Source of the DNA: DAOPYE01 sp035352715
Lineage (GTDB): Bacteria > Acidobacteriota > Holophagae > Holophagales > Holophagaceae
NCBI GenBank assembly: GCA_035352715.1
Contig: DAOPYE010000004.1
Span: forward strand, 1-51,915
Direction of reading: 5' to 3'
Length of the DNA stretch: 51,915 nt
Shown here: positions 1-9,700 of the stretch, one piece after another
Numbering within the stretch: the stretch's first letter is position 1
How the letters are laid out: the number at the start of each line of letters is the position of its first letter
Translations under genes and position numbers: made by a program
The notes under the pieces: generated by a model
What the model was told of the DNA's origin: nothing
What the model saw: the letters and a program-made list of their open reading frames with translations, nothing else
Database searches by the model: none

Positions 1-1
1 C

Positions 2-589
2 GGCTCCAGCGCCATGCCCTACAAGCGCAACCCCATGCGCAGCGAGCGCATCAACAGTCTTGCCCGATTCGTCCTGGGACTCATGCCCAGCACGTATCAG
101 ACCTCCGCGACCCAGTGGATGGAGCGCACTCTGGATGACAGCGCCCACCGGCGCCTGACCATCAGCCAGGGACTGCTGGCGGTGGACGCGATCCTGGTGC
201 TGTACAAGAACGTCGCCTCTGGCTTGGTCGTGAATCCCAGGATGATCGAAGCCCGGTTGATGGGCGAGCTGCCGTTCATGGCCGCCGAGGTCCTGCTGAT
301 GGAGGGCGTCAAGCGCGGTGGAGATCGCCAGGATCTCCACGAGCGGTTCCGCGTCTCCAGCCTGGAGGCGGGTCGCCGCATCAAGCAGGAAGGCAAGGGC
401 AACGAGCTGATCTCCCTGCTCGCCGCCGATCCCGCCTGGGGCATGAACGAGGCCGAGATCTCCGCCGTCCTGGACCCCCAGCGCTTCACCGGGCGCGCCT
501 CCGACCAGGTGCGGGCCTTCCTTGAACAGGAAGTCGCCGCTGCTCTCAAGGATCACCAGAAGGCCGAAGTCGCTGAAATTCGCGTCTGA
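2..589 (+). CDS. purB: Adenylosuccinate lyase, C-terminal part (5' truncated by window edge)
   Basis: Adenylosuccinate lyase splits SAICAR and adenylosuccinate, releasing fumarate, in cytosolic purine synthesis. The visible part opens in frame with GSSAMPYKRNP, the mobile signature loop of the fumarase/aspartase superfamily that carries the catalytic serine. About 195 residues follow, mostly helical, as in the C-terminal domain of bacterial PurB. The residues after the loop (RSERINSLARFV) also fit PurB. The gene starts upstream of the window, so the apparent ATG at position 14 is internal. A 17-bp gap separates it from the next gene on the same strand, so the two may be co-transcribed. The family assignment is secure because the signature is nearly diagnostic. 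Confidence 0.93.
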   Translation, partial: GSSAMPYKRNPMRSERINSLARFVLGLMPSTYQTSATQWMERTLDDSAHRRLTISQGLLAVDAILVLYKNVASGLVVNPRMIEARLMGELPFMAAEVLLMEGVKRGGDRQDLHERFRVSSLEAGRRIKQEGKGNELISLLAADPAWGMNEAEISAVLDPQRFTGRASDQVRAFLEQEVAAALKDHQKAEVAEIRV

Positions 590-606
590 TCACCCATAGG
601 ATTCCC

Positions 607-1425
607 ATGCTGAAACTTGCCGTCATTGGTGCCCAGACCTTGCTGGGGCGCGAACTGGTCCAGGTGTTGGAACAGAGGGATTGTTCCGTGCTGCCTCTGG
701 CCACCGGAGCGTTGACAACGAGCGACGAGGAAGGCGATGTGGTCGTCTTTGCGCCCGAGCCAGCGCTGTTGGAGGGGTTGGATGTCGTTATTATGGCCGA
801 CGCGCCGCAGAACCCAGATCTGCTGACGGAATTCCCCGGGCGGGTGCTGGATCTCCGGCCTGACGCGCCGATGGAGATTCCCCCCATGCCACTGGTTGGA
901 TCCTGGCCCGAGGACGAGCGCATCCTGCGGGGACGCCCCGCGGTGGAGCAGGTGCTGGCGGTCGCGCCCAGCCTGGTGCAGGGCATCGGCGATCTGGCCG
1001 GAACCCATCTCAGCTCTATCGCCAGCATGGGCGATCGTGGTCTGGATGGCTTGATGGAACAGACCGTCGCGGTCCTGAAGGGTGAAGATCCGAATCTTGA
1101 AAAACTCGGGTATCGCGCTGCCTTCGAGGTGCTGCCCCAGGTGAGCCGGGGCAATTTGATCGAGGTGCGCGTTCCCGCCTTCCATGGCGATTTCTTGATC
1201 CTGCACCTCAAGGCGCAGGCCGAGGCCACGCTCGTGCGCAAGGATGCGCCCCAGGGCGTCCACTGGGTGGATGTCCCGCCCAGCAGCCGCGAAATTGCCG
1301 TCAGTGCGGATCTTCTGGCCCATTTCACCCCCTCGGCCGAGGGGCGCGCGGGGATCCTGACGCTTGGGTTCGATCCCATCCTGTGGGGCCTTCTCCGTCC
1401 GCTGCTGCGCGTGCTGGGGCTCTGA
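607..1425 (+). CDS. Aspartate-semialdehyde dehydrogenase-like protein (USG-1 type), probably inactive
   Basis: This 272-residue protein starts with a Rossmann nucleotide-binding motif (LAVIGAQTLLGRELVQVL). It follows the semialdehyde dehydrogenase fold, including an SSIASMGDRGLDGL segment and the VRVPAFHGD strand seen in ASADH and its homologue USG-1. Active ASADH needs a catalytic cysteine near residue 130. The only cysteine here is C26, in the N-terminal domain, so the normal thiohemiacetal chemistry cannot occur. At 272 residues it is also shorter than ASADH (about 330-370). USG-1-type homologues lacking the active site are known beside biosynthetic genes. The gene lies between purB and a ferredoxin gene 7 bp downstream, suggesting one transcript. 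Its function is unknown. Confidence 0.7.
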   Translation: MLKLAVIGAQTLLGRELVQVLEQRDCSVLPLATGALTTSDEEGDVVVFAPEPALLEGLDVVIMADAPQNPDLLTEFPGRVLDLRPDAPMEIPPMPLVGSWPEDERILRGRPAVEQVLAVAPSLVQGIGDLAGTHLSSIASMGDRGLDGLMEQTVAVLKGEDPNLEKLGYRAAFEVLPQVSRGNLIEVRVPAFHGDFLILHLKAQAEATLVRKDAPQGVHWVDVPPSSREIAVSADLLAHFTPSAEGRAGILTLGFDPILWGLLRPLLRVLGL

Positions 1426-1432
1426 GGACTCG

Positions 1433-2059
1433 ATGGCCGCCAAGCTGGACGAACCCCAGGGTCGCGGCGATTTCTTCAAGGCCCTGGGCGGCCTCCTGGG
1501 CGGCTTCATCGCATCCCGTGTCGAGGAGGCGGTCACCGGCTTGGGGCCCAGCCTTTTGCGCCCGCCGGGGGCGGTCGACGAAGTGCTGTTCCTGGCGACC
1601 TGCACGCGCTGCGACAAGTGCCTGCTCGCGTGCCCTGAACACGCCATTCTGCGGGCGTCCTCCGGGTCGGCCCTGGCTATGGGAACGCCCTACCTGCTGC
1701 CGCGCAGCCTGCCCTGCTTCCTGTGCCCGGACTTGTCCTGTGTGCGGGCCTGTCCCGATGGAGCGCTCGTCTGGCCGAGCCTCAACGGCGTGGATGGGCC
1801 CCGCGCGGTGCGCATGGGAACGGCGCGCATCCGCGAGAACCGCTGCCTGACGTGGGCGACGGAGGAGGCGTCATCATCGGCATCCTGCCGTACCTGCGTG
1901 GATCGCTGCCCTTTTCCCGCGGAGGCCATCCGCCTCTCCGCTGCGGAAGACGGTGTCTTGCACCCGGAAGTGTTTGAGGCAGCTTGCACGGGGTGCGGGC
2001 TGTGCGCCTTCGCCTGTCCTGTCCCGGAGGGCGCCATCGTCATCGAGCCCAGGCGCTGA
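1433..2059 (+). CDS. Four-cluster ferredoxin-type protein (NapG/MauM-like)
   Basis: A 208-residue iron-sulfur protein. I count four cysteine clusters for [4Fe-4S] centres: a classic CxxCxxCxxxCP set at C57-C67; a second with a widened spacing (CFLCPDLSCVRACP); a third near CRTCVDRCP with an extra upstream cysteine; and a last classic one (CTGCGLCAFACP). This order and the odd second cluster resemble NapG/MauM ferredoxins, which pass electrons to periplasmic reductases. NapG usually has a Tat signal. Here the N-terminus reads RGDFFKALGGLLGG, like a Tat motif with one arginine replaced, so export is doubtful. The ATG at 1433 is preferred because it follows the upstream gene by 7 bp. No reductase partner is visible. 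Confidence 0.78.
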   Translation: MAAKLDEPQGRGDFFKALGGLLGGFIASRVEEAVTGLGPSLLRPPGAVDEVLFLATCTRCDKCLLACPEHAILRASSGSALAMGTPYLLPRSLPCFLCPDLSCVRACPDGALVWPSLNGVDGPRAVRMGTARIRENRCLTWATEEASSSASCRTCVDRCPFPAEAIRLSAAEDGVLHPEVFEAACTGCGLCAFACPVPEGAIVIEPRR

Positions 2060-2890
2060 TTACCGGAATTTCATCGGCAACTCGGTCCAGAGGAAGGCCA
2101 GGGTCTCGATGAGAATGAGGATGATGACGATCCATTCCAGGCGGTGATTCTTGCGGTTATTGAGCAGGTCCAGCAGGGTTCCGCCGGCGTCGTTGAGGTA
2201 GGACAGCTTTCGATTGATGGCCTCGATGCGCTCATCCAGATCGAACTGGGCGTACAGATCGGAATCCAGATGGGCGAGGGATTCGCTCTCCCAGGTCTCC
2301 GGTGGATCGTCGAAAAGCGTCAGGCTCTCCAGCACCACCGCGCGCACATGGAGCGCGAAACCCACGATTTTCAGGACCTCGCGATGGCGGAGCAGCAGGC
2401 GTCCCTTGGCCTGGAGCGCGGCGACCACGGGGCTGAACCGGGCCATGGCCTGGCTCACGGAGGTTTCGAAGTAATCCAGCGCAACGCTCTGGGCCAAGGC
2501 GAGGCTGATGACGTGAATGGATTCGGGCGTCAGTTCACGCAAGCGCACCGAGTTGAAGTCCACCTCGTCGCTGGCGGCGCCGGTGAAGACGCTCAGGTGA
2601 TCGCCCGGGCCCTCCAGGCGGTGGCCGGCGTCGGGCAGCCGCTGGAGTTCCTCCAGGATGGTATTGGCCAGGGCATCGGGCGCGTTCCAGAAGACGACGG
2701 AGCCGAAACGCTCGATGTAGATCCAGCAGCCCCGCTCCGGCTCGAGCAGCAGCGGGTTGGCGCGCAGCACCGGGTAGGCTGGGTGCAGGGCGCGAAAGGC
2801 CTTCGTATCGATGCGGCCCTCGAAGTATTCCGCCCGAAGCCGGTGCTCCTGGACCGGAAAGGGCGATGGGGATTCGGCGGGCTGGGACAT
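2060..2890 (-). CDS. RMD1/DUF155-family membrane-anchored protein
   Basis: A protein of about 276 residues ending in NRKNHRLEWIVIILILIETLAF, the hallmark C-terminus of the RMD1/DUF155 (YagE) family: a charged stretch followed by one transmembrane helix. The middle part (FGSVVFWNAPDA) also matches the family. Yeast relatives are mitochondrial inner-membrane proteins that support organellar translation; bacterial members are uncharacterised. The start at 2890 is chosen over an ATG 15 bp upstream because AAGG lies at a normal distance before it, while the upstream ATG directly abuts its own GAGGG. The stop codon directly abuts the stop of the convergent ferredoxin gene. Confidence 0.8.
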   Translation of the reverse strand: MSQPAESPSPFPVQEHRLRAEYFEGRIDTKAFRALHPAYPVLRANPLLLEPERGCWIYIERFGSVVFWNAPDALANTILEELQRLPDAGHRLEGPGDHLSVFTGAASDEVDFNSVRLRELTPESIHVISLALAQSVALDYFETSVSQAMARFSPVVAALQAKGRLLLRHREVLKIVGFALHVRAVVLESLTLFDDPPETWESESLAHLDSDLYAQFDLDERIEAINRKLSYLNDAGGTLLDLLNNRKNHRLEWIVIILILIETLAFLWTELPMKFR

Positions 2891-2932
2891 GAAGCGCCTT
2901 TGCATCCCTCATCGGAAGCCCGGAGGGCAATC

Positions 2933-3739
2933 CTAAGTCATCCGATGCATCAGGATCGCGCCGGCCGCGGCCACATTGAGGCTATCCATGGCGTTGGCCA
3001 TGGCGATGCGCACCACGCGATCGCACAGGGTCAGCCAGCGCTCGTCCAGGCCTCGGTCTTCCGGTCCCAGGACCAGCGCTGTGTGTTCAGAGGGCATCCA
3101 GCGGCGCGCGTCCAGCGCATCGTCGCGCAAGGCGGCGCCGACGATTTCTGCGGCCGGATGCGCCTGCCTCCAGCGGGCCAGCAGGGGGGCGGGATCTTCG
3201 CGCTGGATCACGGGGATCCGCCAGGCCGCGCCCATGGAGACGCGCACCGTCCGGCGCTCGAAAGGTCCCGGCCCTTGTCCCACCAGGATGGCGTCCATGC
3301 CCAGGGCCGCGCTGGTGCGCAGCAACTGGCCCAGATTGTCCACATTGTCCAATCGCGGCAGGACCACCAGACGCCGAGCGGCCAGCAGCGTGTCCTCGGA
3401 AGGCTCGGGCGGCTGGGCCACGCAGGCCAGAATCCCGCGGTGAAACGCGAAGCCCAGCAGGGATTCCATGTCCGCCTTGTCCGCCGTGAGCCGGTGGATA
3501 CCGGCATCCAGTTGATCCTGCAGCGCGTCCAGGATCTGAGGTGTGGCCAGCACCGATAGCACGCGCAGTTGCCCGGCGCGATGGGCCTTGAGGGCCTCGT
3601 CCACCAGGTAGCGACCCTCGCAAATGAAGCAGGCCCCGGCCGTCGGATGGGTCGCGGTGCGCGATCCGTGCAGGCCGAGGTAAGGCTGGAATTCCGGAGT
3701 CTGGTCGAAGGAAGTCGGCAAGGGGCCCTCGCAGGGCAC
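2933..3739 (-). CDS. SpoU/TrmH-family RNA 2'-O-methyltransferase
   Basis: A 268-residue SAM-dependent RNA ribose methyltransferase of the knotted SPOUT fold. The three family motifs are present: motif 1 as NVDNLGQLLRTSAALG, motif 2 as VLGPEDRGL, and motif 3 as MDSLNVAAAGAILMHRM near the C-terminus, where the trefoil knot binds SAM. An N-terminal substrate-binding region precedes them. The substrate (rRNA or tRNA) cannot be told. The start is uncertain. The frame opens at a GTG at 3739, but an in-frame TTG seven codons in has GAGGG just upstream and could be used instead. It is divergent from the TonB receptor gene, with about 60 bp between them. A second SpoU gene sits at 34739. Confidence 0.85.
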   Translation of the reverse strand: MPCEGPLPTSFDQTPEFQPYLGLHGSRTATHPTAGACFICEGRYLVDEALKAHRAGQLRVLSVLATPQILDALQDQLDAGIHRLTADKADMESLLGFAFHRGILACVAQPPEPSEDTLLAARRLVVLPRLDNVDNLGQLLRTSAALGMDAILVGQGPGPFERRTVRVSMGAAWRIPVIQREDPAPLLARWRQAHPAAEIVGAALRDDALDARRWMPSEHTALVLGPEDRGLDERWLTLCDRVVRIAMANAMDSLNVAAAGAILMHRMT

Positions 3740-3802
3740 AGTATGCGCCTGGAAACACTTTATTTGCTCATGAGGGGCGCCGACTGCGCCGAAGAGGGAA
3801 AC

Positions 3803-6706
3803 ATGTCGACTTGGCGATCAGAGGTTTTCCGCACATTTTTCCCATGGGCGTGCATTGCGGTCCAACTTTCAGCGCAGGGGTCCACCACCCAGGCGGAAAT
3901 CCACGGGAGGGTCCAGACGCGCGATGGGCAGGTGGCTGGCGCGGTGTTGCAGCTGGTGAACCCGGACACGGGCGAGAGGCGCACGGCCCGCTCGGACGGG
4001 GAAGGTCGCTATGGGTTCAGGATGGTTCCGCCGGGAACCTACGCCATGGTGGTGCAGGCTCCGGGCCAGATCACCTGGAAGCTTCGGAAGCTTGAAGTGC
4101 CCATGGCCTCGGCCCTGGTGGTGGATGTGGACATGAAGGCCGAGAGCGGGGCATCGGTGGTGGTGGAGGCCGAGATCGCCTCCCTGGATCCCGAACGCAC
4201 CCAGGCCTCGCAGGTGCTGGGGCAGACCCTGATCGAAGCGCTTCCCGTGGATCGCCGCAGCTTTGCGGATCTGAGTCTCACGGTGCCGGGGGTTCGCGCC
4301 TCGAATATGCCCACGACGGGCGGCGCGCCGACTTCCGGACTCAGCTTTCAGGGCATGAATGCGCGCCAAAACCGCTTTCTGTTGGATGGCCTGGATAATA
4401 CGGAAGGGGGCACCGGTGCCATGCGGGCCTCCATCAGTCAGGACGCGATCCAGGAATTCCAGGTGATCACCGGCGGGTATTCGGCGGAGCTCGGCCGCGC
4501 CGCGGGCGGCATCGTGAACGCCGTGCTCAAGGGCGGCACCAATACGCTCAAGGGCTCCGCTTTCGTCTTTGATCGTCCAGGGCAGTGGGACGCGCGGAAC
4601 CCGGATGGCTCCACGGCCAGGGATTTTCGCCAGAGCCAGATGGGGTTCACCCTTGGCGGTCCCATCGTCAAGGATCGCCTGTTCTACTTCGCCAGCCTGG
4701 AGCGCTATCGGAAATCCGATCAGAACCCCGTGTCCATCGCGCCGGAAGCCTTGGCGACCGTCCGGGGCGCGGGCTTCGAGGTGGTGGATGGGCGGCAACC
4801 CTTCGAGGAGGATCAGACCACGGCGCTGTTGAAGCTGGATTGGAATCCCGGCGCGAATCAGCGGTGGAGCTTCCGGCTGATTCACGATCAGTCGTCGAGC
4901 GAGAACCAGATTCCCTGGGGCGGGCTGGTGGCGCGCAGCGCGGGGGGCGCCCTGGATGCGCGCGGAACGACCCTGTCCTTGACGCAACAGTGGCTGGGAT
5001 CGGAAGCCTGGGTGAACGAAGTCCGGGTTCTGTACTCGCGGCGCCAGAACGCGTACCGTTCCATGGACCCTTCGGGTGGCGTCTCCGTGGGCATCGCGGG
5101 CACCGCGACATTCGGGACCCAGCGATTGACGCCCCAGGATACGGACGCCCGGACCTTCCAGTTCGTCGATGTGGCCACGCTGGCCGCTGGGTCCCACACG
5201 CTGAAGGTGGGGCTGGATGTGCTGCGCTCCCGCAGCGAGGGCACGGTGGAGCAGAACACGGCGGGCATCTATCAGTTCGTGGCCATCCCCTCCATCAGGC
5301 TTGCCACGCCGCTGGCATCCTTCGCCGCCGGGCTTCCCGCCGCCTTTATACAGAGCTGGGGCGAGGCGAGGACCCGCTTCAGCGCGGGATCTGACGCCGT
5401 CTTTCTTCAGGATGATTGGCAGATCCACCCCCGCCTGATGCTGAAATTCGGCCTTCGCCTGGAGCATGAATCCCTGCCGATCTTCGAGGATGCCTCCGCC
5501 TACCAGGCCCTGCAGCATTCGCCCGCGGGGCAGGATCCGGTCTATGGTCCGGTGCGGTTGCCGGATGGTGAGCATGCCTATTCCCAGCTCTTCCAGGTGC
5601 ATCGGGACTGGGATCGCACGCGGCTGGCGCCGAGGTTCGCCTTCAGTTGGTCTGCGGCGGAGGGGGTGCGGGCCTATGGGGGCTGGGGGGTCTTCTCCGG
5701 GTCTACCCAGCTCGGTCCGCTCTTTGGCGCCCGGCTGTTCAACGATTCGAGAACCAAGACCATGATCCGCACGCTGCTGGATGGTGCGGCCAATTCGCCC
5801 TACCTGAGCTGGACCGGACTGGATCCGACATCGCGGAATCGCCGCTATGACGGGGCCCCGGCGAACTACCAGCCGACCATCGTCATCCCCGGTGAATACG
5901 GCATGCCCAGCATTCACGCCTGGAACCTGGGATGGGAATGGACGCCAGCCCCGGGCCACTGCTTCACGCTGGATCTGACGGGATCCCGGGGCACGGGCTT
6001 CATGAATGTCCGCGATGTGAACGCCTACGTGCCCTATGACATTCCGGCGCTGGGCGTGCAGATCCAGCGCCGCCCGGATATGCGGTTCGGATCGGTGCAG
6101 CGCATCGATGGCAGTGGCGAGAGTCGGTATTTCGGTCAGACCATCGCCTGGCGATGGCAGTCCCGCGACGACCTGATGCTCAACGCCAGCTACACCCACG
6201 GGAAGGCCGAGGATAACTACATCGACTGGACGCCGGATTTCCAGGGCCAGAACAGCTTTGATCCCACCCAGGAGTGGGGCCCGAGCTGCGAGCAGCAAAC
6301 CCATCAGGCCCTGGTGAGCGCGGTCTGGCGCAGTGTTTCCAGCCAGACGCTGCTGAAGGATTGGACGGCTTCGGTCATCGCTCGCTATGGTTCGGGCCGC
6401 CCCTATTCCAGGCTGGCGGGTTTCGATCGGAATATGGATGGCGATGGCACGACGGATCGGCCGGAGGGCGTGGGGCGGAACCGGGAGTGCCTGCCCGCGA
6501 CGCACACCGTGGACGTGCGCCTGGCCCGTGGGTTCCAAGTCGGGTCGGCCCGCTTCCAGGCCACCTTCGATGTGTTCAATCTCTTCAATCGCGCCAATGT
6601 GCTGCAGGTCCAGAACAATCTGGCTTCGACCGCGCCGGCCTATGGCACGCCCCTGCGCTTTGGCTCCATGCGCCAGCTTCAGTTTGGGCTAAAGGCGGAC
6701 TTCTGA
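3803..6706 (+). CDS. TonB-dependent receptor, Oar-like, with N-terminal carboxypeptidase-regulatory domain
   Basis: A 967-residue outer-membrane receptor. The frame is open further upstream, but ATG 3803 has a good ribosome site (GAGGG) and begins a signal peptide that probably ends near LSAQG. Next comes a carboxypeptidase-regulatory/Cna-B-like beta-sandwich (about residues 30-110: IHGRVQTRDGQVAGA, DGEGRYGFRMVPPGTY). A plug domain follows, containing DGLDNTEGG, AIQEFQVITGGYSAELGRAAGG and NAVLKGGTN. The rest is a long beta-barrel rich in aromatic strands, and the final residue is phenylalanine, as expected for BAM insertion. This architecture is greatly expanded in Acidobacteriota. The substrate is unknown; peptides, glycans or metal complexes are all possible. 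Its 3' end overlaps the convergent kinase gene by 18 bp. Confidence 0.88.
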   Translation: MSTWRSEVFRTFFPWACIAVQLSAQGSTTQAEIHGRVQTRDGQVAGAVLQLVNPDTGERRTARSDGEGRYGFRMVPPGTYAMVVQAPGQITWKLRKLEVPMASALVVDVDMKAESGASVVVEAEIASLDPERTQASQVLGQTLIEALPVDRRSFADLSLTVPGVRASNMPTTGGAPTSGLSFQGMNARQNRFLLDGLDNTEGGTGAMRASISQDAIQEFQVITGGYSAELGRAAGGIVNAVLKGGTNTLKGSAFVFDRPGQWDARNPDGSTARDFRQSQMGFTLGGPIVKDRLFYFASLERYRKSDQNPVSIAPEALATVRGAGFEVVDGRQPFEEDQTTALLKLDWNPGANQRWSFRLIHDQSSSENQIPWGGLVARSAGGALDARGTTLSLTQQWLGSEAWVNEVRVLYSRRQNAYRSMDPSGGVSVGIAGTATFGTQRLTPQDTDARTFQFVDVATLAAGSHTLKVGLDVLRSRSEGTVEQNTAGIYQFVAIPSIRLATPLASFAAGLPAAFIQSWGEARTRFSAGSDAVFLQDDWQIHPRLMLKFGLRLEHESLPIFEDASAYQALQHSPAGQDPVYGPVRLPDGEHAYSQLFQVHRDWDRTRLAPRFAFSWSAAEGVRAYGGWGVFSGSTQLGPLFGARLFNDSRTKTMIRTLLDGAANSPYLSWTGLDPTSRNRRYDGAPANYQPTIVIPGEYGMPSIHAWNLGWEWTPAPGHCFTLDLTGSRGTGFMNVRDVNAYVPYDIPALGVQIQRRPDMRFGSVQRIDGSGESRYFGQTIAWRWQSRDDLMLNASYTHGKAEDNYIDWTPDFQGQNSFDPTQEWGPSCEQQTHQALVSAVWRSVSSQTLLKDWTASVIARYGSGRPYSRLAGFDRNMDGDGTTDRPEGVGRNRECLPATHTVDVRLARGFQVGSARFQATFDVFNLFNRANVLQVQNNLASTAPAYGTPLRFGSMRQLQFGLKADF

Positions 6707-9700
6707 GGGGCTGCTGTCCAGAAGACCCGGCAGATGCATGGTGACGAAGCGCTGGGGGGCGAGGATGTCCTGATCCCGCATCCAGGCTTCGGCCGAGGCC
6801 TGGATGTCTTTCCCGGCTTCGCCCAGCAGGCAGCCCCGCGCATGGCGCACCACCATGGCGTGCAGTTTCATGCGGCAGGTTTCGAAGACCACTTCCGATT
6901 GGATCAAGGAGTCCTCGCACTCGATGGGGTTCGCCTGATCCAGTTTCAGCATGGCTTCGAGCTTGAAGGCGAGGGCGTCGGCGTAGGGCGCTTTCTCTTT
7001 CCGCAGCTGGCGAACGCAGGTTTGAACCTCGCGGATCGCCTGTCGGTGGCCCCCATCGGCGGTCCGGGCCAGCAGGCCCGCGGCGGTGCGCCCGCGCAAC
7101 TCGATGGCGGTGATCCTCAAGGGCTGGACCTCCAACAGGCGGGATTTCCGAAGGGCATCCCAATCCAGCATCAGGGCCTCGCGGGCCGCCGCGGGGTTTC
7201 CGACGTAGAGCTCGATGTTTACCCGGGACACCAGGTCGTAGAAGTGTTGAAGCAGGAAGTTCTTCTTGGACCACACCTCGATGGCGCGGCCTGTTTCCCG
7301 GCGGGCCCGGGTCGGATCGTCCGCCGCCAGGGCGGGCAGGTAGGCGAGGCTGGTCCGCAGCGTGGTGGAGGACATGAGATCGCCCTTTTCGCGGACCTCC
7401 TGGAGCAGGCCGGGAAGCTGCACGCGCAGTTCGCGGAGTTCTCCCAGAACCGAGAGGCACAGCAGCTTCTGGTGCTGGGCGATTCTCAGCTCGTAGTCCA
7501 TGCCCGCGCAGTGCTGTCGGAGCGTGCGTTCGGCGATCTCCAGGTGATCGATGGCCGCGAACCAGCGCCCCTGCATGGTGGCGGCGATGCCGGCGGCCAG
7601 ATAGGCGCGGGAGAGGGGGTTCGGATGCCCGATGCGCTCCGCCAGCGCCAGGGTGTTGGATTGCAGGGCCCGGGTCTTCTTCAGGCTGCGGCTGCCGTTG
7701 CGGGCGACAAAGATGGTTTCGTGGGCCAGGGCGCGGACGATGCGGAACGAGTCGCCCCCATCCAGCGCCAGCAGCAATTGGCGGGTCTGGAAATCTGCGC
7801 CTCGCAGCGGATCCACCGGTCCCAAGCCCATGGCCGCCGCCCAGAGAATATCGATGCGTTCCATCTGGGCCTGGGGCAGCTCGTCCTGAAGGCGCTCCTG
7901 GTAGTCCAGGCCGCGGAGCCAAAGGCGCAGGCGGTGCCACAGGATGGAGAGAATGGCCTGTCCCGGGGTGCGCGGGATTTCCGTGCCGATGGTGGCGAGC
8001 ACCTGGCGCAGGGTGGATACCCCCGCGTCCACCATCCCCCCCCGCAGGAACTCTTCCGCGGCCCTTCGCCGCAGCCGGGTGTGATGATCCGGCGGCATCC
8101 CTTCGCAGGCCCGAAGATAGGCGGCCGCTGCGTCCGTGCTGCGTCCTGCGCCCGAGAGGGCGTCGCCGAGCTTCTTCCAGAGTTGCGGTGCGTCGTGATG
8201 GGTCGCTTCCCGCAGATCCAGGGCCCGCCGGTAGAACGTCGACGCCTGTTCGAAGGCCAGCGCGGCGAAGGCCTGGTCGCCAGCCAGGGCTGCGAATTCG
8301 GCGGCGCGCCGGGGTTCGCCGCCCGCTTCGAAGTGGAGCGCGAGGGCCCGTACATCGGGCAAGGTGGCTTCGACCAGGATGGAGGCGAGCCGGAGGTGGA
8401 TGGCGCGCACCTGTTCTGGTGCGATCGTGCGGGCGATCGCTTCGCGGATGCGGTCATGGTAGGGCTCGATGGTCTTGCGGCGAGCGGCGGAACGGGACCG
8501 GATGAATCGACCTGAGCGCAGGTAGGCCAGGGCGGTCTCGCCCCAGTCCGAGGCGCAGCAGGCCCGCTTCAGCAGCCGCCAATCCATGGGATAGCCCGCC
8601 ACGGCGAGGGTTTCCAGCAACTGTCGTGGTTGTTCCTGCAGGCTGGCCGCACGCATCCGGATGTAGTCATCCAGGTTGAGCGCTCCGGTTTCCGCGCGTT
8701 CGCGGCCCTCGCTCTGGAAGTGTCGCGCCAGTTCGCCGATGAAGAATGGATTGCCGCCGCTTTCAAGGGCGATCCACTCCGCCAGGGCATCCGCGTCGGG
8801 CCGGTCGCCGAAGCTGGACCGCGCCAGGCGTTGCGCTTCCGCTGGCGGCAGTTCGCGCAAGGGGATGTCCACGGTCGGGACCTCGGTCTCCGCGAGGGAT
8901 TTCAGCAGGGCCTGGATGACCGGTGAGGCCTCGGCCTCGTCGCTGCGAAAGGTCATGGCGAGCAGCAGCGCTGGCTCTGCGGGGGGACGCAGGAGATCCA
9001 CCAGGAAGGCCGCGCTGTCGAGATCGCCCCACTGGAGATCGTCGATGGCCAAAACCACCGCCTGCTGTTCGGAGATCCGCTTCAGCAGATCCCGCAGCGC
9101 CAGGAAGGCCCGATGGCGCAGCTCGATGGGATCGGGCACCTCCGAGGGCCCTTGGAGGGCGTGCTGGAAGGCGCGCACCTGCCCCATGACGGGGAACAGG
9201 CGCAGCAGGCCGTCGAGATGGCAAGGCACCAGGGCGCTGAGCTCTGGGTTCGGCAGGCGGCGGAGATGCATCGCCAGGGCGTCCACGACGCCATCCAGGG
9301 CCTTGAACGGCACGGATTCCTGCTCGAAGCACCGGCCCTGGAGGATGAGGGCCTGGGCATCCTTCTGCTGAAGGTTGCGCAGGAAGATCCGGAGCAGGTG
9401 ACTCTTGCCCATGCCGGATGGGCCATGGATCAAGGCCGCCTGTCCGCGCGTGCGCACCAGGGCCTCGAAAAGGCGCTGCTGTTCGGATTCCCGCTCAAAG
9501 GCGGAGGTGTGCCTGGCTTCCTGGATCCATCCCAGCTCCAGGCTCTGGTTGGATGTTTCCAGGAACGCGACCACCTGCTCGCCCCGGGGGCGCAGCTCGG
9601 GGCTGCGCTGAAGCAGGCTGGCGCAGAGCACATCCAGATCCATCGGCACGCTGGGAACGAGCAGGCGGGGTGGGGGCGCATCCTGCTGGAGCTTGCAGGC

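Noticed and set aside
2144..3559. 471-codon frame antisense to the DUF155 and SpoU genes
   Set aside because: It crosses two sense genes and shows no family signature.
3869..6538. 889-codon open frame antisense to the TonB receptor
   Set aside because: High-GC genes often have open antisense frames. The product is rich in Arg, Ala, Gly and His, without domains, and the sense gene has clear receptor motifs.
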